Both the position numbers and the translations under genes were made by a program. From positions 62,001 to 126,000 of the forward strand of contig NZ_LXIE01000010.1 in assembly GCF_001641085.1 (NCBI RefSeq): a DNA stretch of 64,000 bases. Direction: 5' to 3'. How positions within the stretch are numbered: position 1 is the stretch's first letter; each line of letters begins with the position of its first letter. The stretch is from Aequorivita soesokkakensis. Lineage in GTDB: Bacteria > Bacteroidota > Bacteroidia > Flavobacteriales > Flavobacteriaceae. This document shows positions 40,970-49,890 of this stretch, in pieces. The notes beneath the pieces are model-generated. The model was not told the origin of the DNA and searched no databases. It saw only the letters and a list, made by a program, of their open reading frames with translations.

Positions 40970-41573
40970 CCTTTTGGCTACGGTAGTTTTAACTTCCTGC
41001 TCGCTAAAGACTACGGAGGGTCTTCGCCAGGTTCCGTTCACAAAAATTGAGGTGGAAAATCCGTATTTTTCCAATGCTGAAATAGATTATGTTTACAAAG
41101 CAAAAATTGAAGTTTACGGAAAGAATTTTGGTGGAATTTTAATCATTAAAAAGATTGCGGCTAAAAGTCATCGCGTGGTTTTTACAACTGAATTCGGCAG
41201 TAAACTGTTTGATTTTCAGTTTGAAGACGATACTTTTACGAAGAATTTTATAGTTGAAGAATTGGACAAAAAATTCATTATCAACATTTTAAAAGATGAT
41301 TTTAAATTGTTGGTTAACGAAAAGGCGAAAATTTTAGAAGTTTATGAATCTGAAAATCAACGAATTTATAAAACTCATAATGATGAAAGATTCAACTTTT
41401 ACTTTATAAATGCAGGAACAGGACAACTTCAAAAAATTGTAAATACTTCAAAAACGAAGGAAAAAATGGAGATTGATTTTACTTCTTCCGACGGAAAAAT
41501 TGCAGATACAATCGCTATAAAACACAACAATATCAAGCTAACTATAGATTTGGAAAAATTTAAAAAAGAATAA
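40947..41573 (+). CDS. Lipoprotein, possible outer-membrane acceptor of the pigment
   Basis: A 208-residue lipoprotein with lipobox VLTSCS. The mature protein is beta-rich with alternating strands (YKAKIEVYGKNFGGILIIKK, HRVVFTTEFGSKLFDFQF), reminiscent of LolB-like half-barrels, though no family is certain. It overlaps the LolA-like gene by 23 bases, so the two probably work together. A LolA carrier delivering to a LolB-like acceptor on the outer membrane would be a simple model; this is inference. It is followed one base later by a hot-dog dehydratase gene. Confidence 0.8.
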   Translation: MIRFLAISLLATVVLTSCSLKTTEGLRQVPFTKIEVENPYFSNAEIDYVYKAKIEVYGKNFGGILIIKKIAAKSHRVVFTTEFGSKLFDFQFEDDTFTKNFIVEELDKKFIINILKDDFKLLVNEKAKILEVYESENQRIYKTHNDERFNFYFINAGTGQLQKIVNTSKTKEKMEIDFTSSDGKIADTIAIKHNNIKLTIDLEKFKKE

Positions 41574-41574
41574 T

Positions 41575-41943
41575 ATGCTCATCGAAGGATTATATAAAAT
41601 TATTGCAACCGAAAACACTTCCGAAGGAATTCTGTCAAAGGTTCATTTAAACAAGGATCACGCTATTTTTAAAGGCCACTTTCCCGGAAACCCAGTGATG
41701 CCGGGCGTTTGTATGATTCAGATTATAAAGGAGCTGACCGAGGAAGCAACCGGAAAAAATTTGTTTTTGACAGTTTCTTCAAACATAAAATTTATGGCGA
41801 TTATCAATCCCGAGAAAAACCCTGATTTGCAACTCGCCATTGATATTGCTCAGGAAAACGGAGAAGTGAAAGTGAAAAACACAACTTCTTTTGAAGACAC
41901 GGTAGCGTTGAAGCTCAGTGCGACTTTTAAAGTTATTGACTGA
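41575..41943 (+). CDS. FabZ-like 3-hydroxyacyl-ACP dehydratase
   Basis: A 122-residue hot-dog protein with KGHFPGNPVMPGVCMIQIIKE, the canonical FabZ active-site segment including His and the central-helix start. It should dehydrate 3-hydroxyacyl-ACP. It is the most canonical of the three dehydratase-like proteins in the locus. It starts one base after the lipoprotein gene and its stop overlaps the next ATG (TGATG). Which of the dehydratases serves the polyene and which the resorcinol branch cannot be told from sequence. Confidence 0.9.
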   Translation: MLIEGLYKIIATENTSEGILSKVHLNKDHAIFKGHFPGNPVMPGVCMIQIIKELTEEATGKNLFLTVSSNIKFMAIINPEKNPDLQLAIDIAQENGEVKVKNTTSFEDTVALKLSATFKVID

Positions 41944-42431
41944 TGAAATATTTAATAATTATAGTTTTTTTAATTTCTGCAGCTGGAACTGCCCAAGACT
42001 TGAACGGAATCCGGTCAGCTTACCCAAAAGCTGTGGAAAGTGCAGAAATTACTGCTCAATTTGACGGGGAACTTGCAAAAGTAAATTCCTCAAATAAGCC
42101 AGTTTTGCTTGCATACAAAGGGGCTGTTTCCACATTGAAAGCAAAATTTGCCAAATCAAGAAGTGATAAAAAAGAGTTTTTTAAAGAAGGCGTTTCTTTG
42201 ATTGAAAGCGCCGTCAAGGCTAATCCTTCAAATGTTGAAATCCGTTACATTCGCATGAGCGTGCAGGAAAATTCGCCCAGATTTTTGGGGTATCATAAAA
42301 ACATTGATGAAGACAAAGAATTTATTTTAAAGAATTTAAAAGCTATTTCTTCCACGGAGTTGAAAGAATTGGTTAAGGATTTTGTTTTAAAATCTGAGAA
42401 TTTTTCAAAAACTGAAAAAGCTGGATTTTGA
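41943..42431 (+). CDS. Small secreted helical protein of unknown function
   Basis: Not recognised. The 162 residues start with a signal peptide (MKYLIIIVFLISAAGTAQ). The mature part is mostly helical with TPR-like spacing, and contains NPSNVEIRYIRMSVQENSPRF, a pattern seen in small periplasmic helical-repeat proteins of Bacteroidota. It overlaps the dehydratase gene by one base and is the last gene before a 138-base gap holding a palindromic repeat. It may help the LolA-like and lipoprotein partners in the periplasm, but nothing shows this directly. Confidence 0.78.
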   Translation: MKYLIIIVFLISAAGTAQDLNGIRSAYPKAVESAEITAQFDGELAKVNSSNKPVLLAYKGAVSTLKAKFAKSRSDKKEFFKEGVSLIESAVKANPSNVEIRYIRMSVQENSPRFLGYHKNIDEDKEFILKNLKAISSTELKELVKDFVLKSENFSKTEKAGF

Positions 42432-42494
42432 TTTTTTCTTTTTCTTAAACAAAAGGGATTCTTTAATTCTATTTTAATCCTAAAACTTATATTT

Positions 42495-42563
42495 GCTCTG
42501 CACCCTCTGCGACTCTGCGGTTAATAATCCACCACAGAGGCACAGAGTTCACAGAGAAGAGAT
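42495..42563. repeat. CTCTGCG-type imperfect palindromic element, second copy
   Basis: Left arm words CTCTGC, CTCTGCG and CTCTGCGGT face ACCACAGAG, CACAGAG and CACAGAGA, giving about 28 paired positions with scattered mismatches and a short loop (TAATAATCC). It ends seven bases before the glycosyltransferase ATG, so it occupies the leader. It is the same family as 3775-3821. Confidence 0.75.
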
Positions 42564-42569
42564 TTCTAA

Positions 42570-43763
42570 ATGAACCAAAAACTACTTTCAGAAAAATTCA
42601 AAATCCTGAAATGTTGCGTAATTATTCCAACTTACAATAATTACAAAACACTGCAACAGGTCATTGAAGACGTTTTGGTTTATACGGAAGATGTGATTGT
42701 GGTGAACGATGGTTCCACAGACTCCACTTCGGAAATATTGATTCAATTTCCACAAATCCAGCAAATCCATCTTTCACAAAACAAGGGAAAAGGCAACGCG
42801 CTACGCCAAGGGTTTAAACAAGCCGACAGTTTGGGTTATCGCTTTGCAATAACCATCGATAGCGACGGACAGCATTTTCCGGAAGATATTCCTGCGTTTA
42901 TTGAAGCTTTGGAAAAGGAAGAAAACAAAGAAGTACTGTTTATCGGTTCAAGAAATATGACCCAGCACGGCGTGCCGAAAAAAAGCAGTTTTGGAAACAA
43001 ATTCTCCAACTTTTGGTTTTGGGTGGAAACAGGCACACGCTTGCAGGACACACAATCCGGCTTTAGATTGTATCCGCTTTTTGCGATGAAAAAACTGAAA
43101 TTCTACACCAAAAAATTTGAGTTCGAAATTGAAGCAATCGTTAAAGCAGCCTGGAGTGGTATTGAAGTGAAAAACATCCCAATCCGAATCCATTATGAGC
43201 TGGAAGATCGGGTTTCTCACTTCCGTCCTTTTAAAGATTTTACGCGAATCAGTATTTTAAATACTTGGTTCGTACTTGTTACCTTTTTCTACATAAAACC
43301 TCGAAATCTTTTCAGAAAACTAAAAAAAAAAGGGCTTAAAAGGTTTGTAATGGAAGACCTTCTGGGCAATGACGATTCTGCTGAAAAGAAAGCATTTTCA
43401 ATCGCTTTGGGTGTTTTTATCGGGCTATCGCCGCTTTGGGGTTTTCATACGGTAACCGTTATATTTTTAGCATTGCTTTTAAATTTGAATAAAGTGATTG
43501 CTTTTGCTTTTTCCAATGTGAGCCTACCGCCATTTATTCCTTTTATACTTTATTTCAGTTTAAAATTGGGCAGTTGGCTTTTGGGAGAAAGTTTTGTGCT
43601 TTCCATGAGTGAAATTGATCCAAGTATTGAGTTGGTGAAATATTTAAAATCCTATATTGTTGGCAGTTTAGTGCTTTCGGTCACCGCGGCAGTTAGTTGC
43701 GGTATCGTGAGTTACGTTTTCTTAATGTTGTTTGAACGGAAAAAGATTCTCGACAATGGGTAA
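42570..43763 (+). CDS. GT2 glycosyltransferase with C-terminal DUF2062 membrane domain
   Basis: A 397-residue fusion. The first 240 residues form a GT-A family 2 transferase (VVNDGSTDSTSEIL, then TIDSDGQHFPED with the DxD, and QSGFRLYPL). The C-terminal part (about 265-390) is a DUF2062 membrane domain with FIGLSPLWGFHT. Similar fusions are frequent in flexirubin and aryl-polyene loci. A glycosyl transfer to a lipid or pigment at the inner membrane is expected but no product is known. It overlaps the giant exporter gene by eight bases. A dispersed palindrome fills its leader. Confidence 0.88.
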   Translation: MNQKLLSEKFKILKCCVIIPTYNNYKTLQQVIEDVLVYTEDVIVVNDGSTDSTSEILIQFPQIQQIHLSQNKGKGNALRQGFKQADSLGYRFAITIDSDGQHFPEDIPAFIEALEKEENKEVLFIGSRNMTQHGVPKKSSFGNKFSNFWFWVETGTRLQDTQSGFRLYPLFAMKKLKFYTKKFEFEIEAIVKAAWSGIEVKNIPIRIHYELEDRVSHFRPFKDFTRISILNTWFVLVTFFYIKPRNLFRKLKKKGLKRFVMEDLLGNDDSAEKKAFSIALGVFIGLSPLWGFHTVTVIFLALLLNLNKVIAFAFSNVSLPPFIPFILYFSLKLGSWLLGESFVLSMSEIDPSIELVKYLKSYIVGSLVLSVTAAVSCGIVSYVFLMLFERKKILDNG

Positions 43764-46700
43764 CTGGTTTTTTAAAGCATATCAATTTTTATTAAAAAAT
43801 AAAATAGCAAGCGCCTTTGTCTTGCTATTAGTGCTTTTTGGACTCACTTTTTTGGTTTCAAAAATTCGTTTTGAAGAAGATATTTCAAAATTGATTCCAA
43901 TAAATAGCGAAAATCAAGATCTTCAAAAAGTACTGAAAACCGTCAATTTCACAGACAAAATTATTGTTACTATCCATAAAAATGATTCCACAGAAATTGA
44001 CGAACTTACCCAATACGCCACGGAATTTATTGACAATTTGCAAGCGCAATCTTCACAGTACATCAAAAGCATTCGTGGGAAGGTAAATGACGACGATTTG
44101 TTGCGGACAATGGGTTTTGTTTATGAAAATTTGCCGTTATTTTTAGACAAAGAGGATTACAAAACCATAGCTGGAAAACTTCAAAATGACAGTATTTTTG
44201 CCATTACTGAAGCGAATTACCGAACATTGATATCTCCATCAGGCATTGTTTCAAAAGACATGATTTTAAAAGATCCATTGGGACTTTCCTTTATTGCTTT
44301 AAAGAAACTGCGGCAACTAGGCGTTACAGACGATTTTTTTTTGAAAGACGGCTTTTTGGTAAGTAAAGACGAAAAAAACATTTTACTTTTTATAACCCCA
44401 AAATTTTCCAGTAGCGAAACTGCTGAAAATGCCAAGTTTGCAGACCAACTTTATTCGCTTCAAAATAATTTAAACCAGAAATATTCCGGAAAGGTTAGCA
44501 GTGAATATTTCGGTGCAGCACTTATAGCCGTTGCCAATGCCCAACAAATAAAAAAGGATATTCAATTTACGGTAGGAATTGCAATGTCGCTGCTAATTTT
44601 AGTTTTCATCTTTTTCTATCGAAAACTTTACGTGCCCGTAATTCTCTTTGTTCCAACAATTTTTGGAGGTTTAATGGCCGTGGCATTATTGTATTTGATT
44701 CGTGGAGAAATTTCAGCAATTTCTTTGGGAATAGGTTCTGTTTTATTGGGCGTAACGCTGGATTATTCGCTTCATATTTTAACGCATATCCGAAACAACG
44801 AAACAACGGAAAGTCTTTATAAAGACGTGACCGAGCCTATTTTGATGAGCAGTTTGACTACTGCTTTGGCGTTTCTGTGTTTGCTTTTTTTAGATTCACA
44901 GGCCTTACAGGATTTGGGCATTTTTGCAGCGGTTAGCGTTTTGGGAGCCTCGGTTTTTGCACTTTTCTTTATTCCGTTGGTTTATAAAAATCCGCTTTCA
45001 CGGAAACAGCAAGTCAATGTTTTGGATAAGGTTGCTGACTATCCTTTTCATAAAAACAAATGGCTTTTAATTGGATTAGGATTGGTTTTGATCGTTAGCA
45101 TTTTTACGTATCACAAAGTAGAATTCAACAAAGATATTTCCAAACTGAATTACGAACCTGCGGAAATAAAGGCCGCGATGCAGCATTTGGATGAACTGAC
45201 CGATATTTCTTCAAAATCGGTTTATCTGGCAACCTACGGAAAATCTGTAGAAGGTACTTTGCAATTGAACGATTCCATCCACGAAACTTTGGAATTGTTG
45301 AAAGAGGAAGGGAAAATAAGCAGCTTTAGTTCCATTGGAGCCTTGGTTCACTCGCAAAGAGACCAACGTAAAAAAATAGCGGAATGGCAACACTTTTGGA
45401 ACGTAACTCGAAAAGATAGTTTGGAAAATAACTTGATAGAAAGTGGCGAAGTATTAGGCTTTAAACCAACAACGTTCAATAGGTTTTATGATTTTTTGGA
45501 TGAAAATTTTGAAACACTGAAACCCGAGGATTATCAGCAAATTCCATCGGTTCTTTTAGAAGATTACATCACCACCGAAGCAGATTTCACAACAATTACA
45601 ACGCTTATAAAACTTGATGATGAAAATGCTTCCGAAATTAAAAGTGCTTTCAAAGAGATTCCGAACACCATCGTCATTGACCGCCAAGAAATGAACGAGA
45701 CCTTTTTGGGGAATTTGAAAAACGATTTCAACAGTCTTATTGGGTATTGTTTGCTCGCTGTGCTTTTTATACTTTTTCTTTTCTTCCGAAGTTTTTCGCT
45801 CACTGTAGTTACAGCTGTTCCCATATTTATCACCTGGTTTTTAACCTTAGGGATTATGGGGTTTTTCCATATTCAGTTTAACATTTTCAACATCATTATT
45901 TCCACATTTATCTTTGGTTTGGGTATTGATTACAGCATTTTTATGACCAAAGGTTTGCTAAAGGAATTGCGAACCGGTGAAAAGGTAATGGCCACGCACA
46001 AAACCTCGATTATGCTTTCGGTTTTGACAACTATTTTGGGTGTTGGGGTTTTGATTTTTGCGAAACATCCAGCGCTTTATTCCATCTCCATCGTTTCAAT
46101 CATTGGAATTTTTTCGGCAATGTTTACCGCTTTTACAGTCCAGCCTCTGCTTTTTAAACTTTTTATCGGAAGCTCAAAAAAACGGCCAATCACACCGCGA
46201 ATGTTTGTGCATTCCCTCTTTTCCTTTGGGTATTTCGGACTGGGCGGAATTTGTTTATCACTTTACAGCGTCACTTTGATGCCGCTGCTTCCCATTAGCA
46301 AAAAAATAAAAATGGGATGGTTTCACAAAGTGATTTCAAAATTTATGAAATCTGTGCTTTACACCAATCCGTTTGTGAAGAAAAAAGTAATCAATGAAAC
46401 GGGTGAAGATTTTTCAAAACCCGCCGTAATTATTGCAAACCACACTTCATTCCTCGATATTTTGGCCGTGGGAATGTTGCATCCAAAAATATGTTTTTTG
46501 GTGAACGATTGGGTTTATAATTCGCCCGTTTTTGGGAAAGCTGTGCAGCGTGCAGATTTTTATCCGGTTTCCAGCGGCATCGAAAACAGTTTGGAACCAC
46601 TTAAAAAGAAAATAAAACAAGGCTATTCACTGATGGCTTTTCCCGAGGGAACCCGAAGCGAAAGCAATAAAATTAAACGTTTTCACAAAGGCGCATTTTA

Positions 46701-47454
46701 TTTGGCGAACGAATTCAATCTGGATATTCTCCCGGTTTTAATCCACGGAAACAGTGAAGTTAATCCGAAAGGAAGTTTCATCATAAAAGACGGAAGTATT
46801 ACGGTTGAAATTTTGCCGCGAATTAATGCAGATGACACTTCCTTTGGAGAAAATCATACGCAGCAAGCAAAACAAATTGGTGCATATTTTAAAAGTGAAT
46901 TTTTAAAATTACGCGAAAAGATGGAAGGCCCAAAATATTTCCACAGAATTGTTTTGGAAGAATACCGCTATAAAGGAGATGCGCTATACCGAACGGTGAA
47001 AAAGGATTTAAAGGAAAATGCAGAGAGCTATTTTGAAACTCTCCGTCAAGTAAATAAAACAGGGAGTATTGCCCACATTTCGGAAGATTCCGGGCAACTC
47101 GATTTCCTATTGGCGCTCGATGGTCCTGACCGTAAGATTTTCAGTTTTATTGAAGATTCCGAAACGCGAACGATACTTCAAAACAGTTATATCACTCAAA
47201 AATACGGAAGGCTTCATTTTACCGATTCTGTTTCTGAAACATTACTTTCAAACGTTGAAACCTTGATTATCTCTTCAGAAAAGATGGCTTCGGAAATCAT
47301 TTCACAATTGCCAAACCTTTCAATTAAAACAATTGTTTTATTAAAAGAATGTGTTTCTTCGCAAACCGAAAATATTAGTACCTTAGGCTATCAAAACGTG
47401 TACGGGAATACTAATATTAGTATCTTTAAACCATCGGGAAACACAGCAAAATGA
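43756..47454 (+). CDS. RND/MMPL exporter fused to a PlsC acyltransferase and a degenerate methyltransferase-like tail
   Basis: A 1232-residue fusion. The ATG at 43756 (MGNWFFKAYQFLLKNK) overlaps the previous stop. Residues 1-850 form an MMPL/RND-type transporter with two sets of membrane segments and two large periplasmic loops. Residues about 870-1040 form a PlsC-like acyltransferase with NHTSFLD near 892 (HX4D) and FPEGTRS near 961. The tail (about 1050-1232) aligns in shape with a SAM methyltransferase, but the expected DxGxGxG motif reads ISEDSGQLD near 1107, so SAM binding is doubtful. Full trifunctional versions occur in relatives. The fusion suggests that acyl transfer and export are physically coupled. 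Confidence 0.88.
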   Translation: MGNWFFKAYQFLLKNKIASAFVLLLVLFGLTFLVSKIRFEEDISKLIPINSENQDLQKVLKTVNFTDKIIVTIHKNDSTEIDELTQYATEFIDNLQAQSSQYIKSIRGKVNDDDLLRTMGFVYENLPLFLDKEDYKTIAGKLQNDSIFAITEANYRTLISPSGIVSKDMILKDPLGLSFIALKKLRQLGVTDDFFLKDGFLVSKDEKNILLFITPKFSSSETAENAKFADQLYSLQNNLNQKYSGKVSSEYFGAALIAVANAQQIKKDIQFTVGIAMSLLILVFIFFYRKLYVPVILFVPTIFGGLMAVALLYLIRGEISAISLGIGSVLLGVTLDYSLHILTHIRNNETTESLYKDVTEPILMSSLTTALAFLCLLFLDSQALQDLGIFAAVSVLGASVFALFFIPLVYKNPLSRKQQVNVLDKVADYPFHKNKWLLIGLGLVLIVSIFTYHKVEFNKDISKLNYEPAEIKAAMQHLDELTDISSKSVYLATYGKSVEGTLQLNDSIHETLELLKEEGKISSFSSIGALVHSQRDQRKKIAEWQHFWNVTRKDSLENNLIESGEVLGFKPTTFNRFYDFLDENFETLKPEDYQQIPSVLLEDYITTEADFTTITTLIKLDDENASEIKSAFKEIPNTIVIDRQEMNETFLGNLKNDFNSLIGYCLLAVLFILFLFFRSFSLTVVTAVPIFITWFLTLGIMGFFHIQFNIFNIIISTFIFGLGIDYSIFMTKGLLKELRTGEKVMATHKTSIMLSVLTTILGVGVLIFAKHPALYSISIVSIIGIFSAMFTAFTVQPLLFKLFIGSSKKRPITPRMFVHSLFSFGYFGLGGICLSLYSVTLMPLLPISKKIKMGWFHKVISKFMKSVLYTNPFVKKKVINETGEDFSKPAVIIANHTSFLDILAVGMLHPKICFLVNDWVYNSPVFGKAVQRADFYPVSSGIENSLEPLKKKIKQGYSLMAFPEGTRSESNKIKRFHKGAFYLANEFNLDILPVLIHGNSEVNPKGSFIIKDGSITVEILPRINADDTSFGENHTQQAKQIGAYFKSEFLKLREKMEGPKYFHRIVLEEYRYKGDALYRTVKKDLKENAESYFETLRQVNKTGSIAHISEDSGQLDFLLALDGPDRKIFSFIEDSETRTILQNSYITQKYGRLHFTDSVSETLLSNVETLIISSEKMASEIISQLPNLSIKTIVLLKECVSSQTENISTLGYQNVYGNTNISIFKPSGNTAK

Positions 47455-48989
47455 GTGAAAAATATGATGTAGTTATCATCGGTAGTGGCCTTGGCGGGCT
47501 GGTTTCGGCGATTATTCTCGCGAGGGAAGGCTACAGCGTTTGCGTGCTTGAAAAAAATCAACAGTTTGGCGGCAACCTCCAAACTTTTGTCCGCGATAAA
47601 ACCATTTTTGACACTGGCGTCCACTACATTGGTGGCCTTTCCGAAGGTCAAAATCTGTACAGATATTTCAAGTATTTGGATATTTTGGATGACATCACCC
47701 TCAAAAAAATGGACGAGGATGGTTTTGACAGAATAACTTTTGACAACGACCCCAAAGAATACAGGCACGCACAGGGTTATGATAATTTCAAAAGAATTTT
47801 ACTTGAGGAATTTCCCGAAGAGGAAAAAGCGATTGATGCTTATTGCCAAAAAATGCTCGATACCTGTAGTTTCTTTCCGCTATATGGTTTAAAACTTGGA
47901 AAACCTTATTACGAAAATACAGCGCTTTTTGAAGTAAAAGCGAAGGAATTTATAGATTCCATAACCGAAAACGAAAAACTTCGCGCCGTTTTGGGGGGCA
48001 GTAATTTGCTCTATGCAGGAGAAGGTGAGCGTACGCCATTCTATATGCATGCACTTTCAGTGAATTCATATATTGAAAGCTCCTATCGCTGTATAAACGG
48101 TGGCAGCCAAATTACGAAAGCCTTGCTTGCGCGTTTTCGCGAAAAGGGAGGAAAAGCATACAAACGTCACGAAGTAACGAAATTTGAAACAGAAAACGGA
48201 GTGGTAACTGCCGTGCAAACTGCAAATGGAAAAACCATTTACGGTGATATATTCATTTCCAACGTTGATCCAAAAATGACGCTTGATATGATTGGTCAAA
48301 ATCATTTCAGAAAATCATATACCAGCCGCATCGAAAACATTGAAAGTACAGTTGCTGCTTTCAGTCTGTACTTGGTTTTAAAACCAAATTGTTTTAAGTA
48401 TATGAACCATAATTATTATCATTTCAAGGATTATAAATCCATTTGGGATGTTCATAATTATACACAGGAATCTTGGCCCGAAGCCTATATGATTTCTATG
48501 GGAATCAAAAAAGATAAGGAGGAATATGGCGATAACATTACGGTGATGACCTATATGCACTTTGATGAGGTAAAACCTTGGGCAAACACTTTCAACACTG
48601 CCGCCCAAAAAAATGATCGTGGACAGACGTATGAAGAATTCAAAGCCTACAAATCTGAAATAATCATTAAGGAGTTGGAGAAAAAATTCCCCAATCTTCG
48701 CGATTGTATAGAGGCCGTTTATTCATCCACGCCTTTGTCTTACCGTGATTATATTGGCTGTAACAAAGGTTCAATGTATGGTTATGTGAAAGACGCCAAC
48801 AACCCTTTAAAATCCTTTGTTTCGCCGCGGACCAAAATTAAAAACCTATATTTTACGGGGCAGAGTTTAAATATGCACGGCATTTTGGGCGTTACCATTA
48901 GTGGCGTGGTTACGTGTTCGGAAATTTTGGGAGGTGAATATTTACTGAACAAAATATTGGAAACCACAGAAAAGGAAGAAATTACTTAA
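47451..48989 (+). CDS. Phytoene desaturase-like FAD oxidoreductase (CrtI/RetSat family)
   Basis: A 512-residue flavoprotein with the dinucleotide motif VVIIGSGLGGLVSA followed by the acidic VLEKNQQFGG turn, and DTGVHYIGG, a pattern shared with carotenoid desaturases and all-trans-retinol 13,14-reductase. The C-terminal FAD motif is FTGQSLNMHGILGVTISG. In a flexirubin locus it may oxidise or reduce bonds of the polyene or isomerise it; a carotenoid role is less likely because no other carotenoid gene is near. It overlaps the exporter gene by four bases (ATGA). Reaction direction is unknown. Confidence 0.88.
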   Translation: MSEKYDVVIIGSGLGGLVSAIILAREGYSVCVLEKNQQFGGNLQTFVRDKTIFDTGVHYIGGLSEGQNLYRYFKYLDILDDITLKKMDEDGFDRITFDNDPKEYRHAQGYDNFKRILLEEFPEEEKAIDAYCQKMLDTCSFFPLYGLKLGKPYYENTALFEVKAKEFIDSITENEKLRAVLGGSNLLYAGEGERTPFYMHALSVNSYIESSYRCINGGSQITKALLARFREKGGKAYKRHEVTKFETENGVVTAVQTANGKTIYGDIFISNVDPKMTLDMIGQNHFRKSYTSRIENIESTVAAFSLYLVLKPNCFKYMNHNYYHFKDYKSIWDVHNYTQESWPEAYMISMGIKKDKEEYGDNITVMTYMHFDEVKPWANTFNTAAQKNDRGQTYEEFKAYKSEIIIKELEKKFPNLRDCIEAVYSSTPLSYRDYIGCNKGSMYGYVKDANNPLKSFVSPRTKIKNLYFTGQSLNMHGILGVTISGVVTCSEILGGEYLLNKILETTEKEEIT

Positions 48990-49001
48990 CATTTTTCGGA
49001 A

Positions 49002-49889
49002 ATGGGACATATCAAAACAACACCGATTGAAAGAGTCCGGAATATTTCAAAAGAGGATTTCATTAAAAATTATTACAAACCCCAAAAACCTGTTTTGATT
49101 GAGGGCTTGACTGAAAACTGGGCAGCTTTTCAGAAATGGAATTTGGATTACATCCAGCAACACGCGGGCGACCAAATAGTGCCACTTTACAACAACGAGC
49201 CCACCAAAGGCAAACAAAATTCCGCAGAACCGGCTACAGATATGAAAATGGCGGACTATATTGAATTGATAAAAACCAAACCAACCGACTTGCGCATTTT
49301 CTTTTATGATTTAAAAGTGAAGCTCCCCGAACTGCTGAAAGATTTTGAATATCCTGATATTGGCTTAAAATTCTTCAAACGTCTTCCCGTACTTTTCTTC
49401 GGAGGCGAGGGTTCCAAAGTACTGCCACACTACGATATGGATTTGGCAGATTTGGTGCATTTTCACTTTCAGGGTACGAAAAGCGTAACGCTGTTTTCAC
49501 CCAAACAAACAAAATATCTGTATAAAATTCCTTTTGCCGTACACAATTTGGAAACCATAGATTTGGACAATCCCGACTTTGAAAAATATCCCGCGCTGCA
49601 ATATTTGGAAGGCCTGCACGCAACCATGAAACACGGCGATGCGCTCTATATGCCCAGCGGGTATTGGCATTACATAAAATATCTGGACGGCGGTTTCTCG
49701 ATGACGCTCCGGGCGTTTCCACGGCATTTGGGGCGTTTTGGAAATATGCTTTACAACGTTTTCATAATGCGACATTTTGAAAACATTATGCGAAAATCCT
49801 TTGGGCAGAAATGGATTGATTATAAAGAAAATCAAACACTTTCAAAAACCAATAGTCGTGCAGCGAAGCTGAAAAAACAAGCCAGTTAA
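49002..49889 (+). CDS. Cupin-like JmjC-type Fe(II)/2-oxoglutarate dioxygenase
   Basis: A 295-residue protein of the cupin_8/JmjC class. The N-terminal pattern KPVLIEGLTENWAAFQKW is typical. The metal triad is visible as His143 and Asp145 in LPHYDMD and His223 in SGYWHYIK. A conserved Lys or Thr for 2-oxoglutarate would be near residues 160-164. The family hydroxylates proteins or small molecules. Here it stands between a polyene oxidoreductase and a C45 hydrolase, 12 bases after the former and one base before the latter. Ring or chain hydroxylation of the pigment is possible, but protein modification is not excluded. Confidence 0.85.
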   Translation: MGHIKTTPIERVRNISKEDFIKNYYKPQKPVLIEGLTENWAAFQKWNLDYIQQHAGDQIVPLYNNEPTKGKQNSAEPATDMKMADYIELIKTKPTDLRIFFYDLKVKLPELLKDFEYPDIGLKFFKRLPVLFFGGEGSKVLPHYDMDLADLVHFHFQGTKSVTLFSPKQTKYLYKIPFAVHNLETIDLDNPDFEKYPALQYLEGLHATMKHGDALYMPSGYWHYIKYLDGGFSMTLRAFPRHLGRFGNMLYNVFIMRHFENIMRKSFGQKWIDYKENQTLSKTNSRAAKLKKQAS

Positions 49890-49890
49890 G

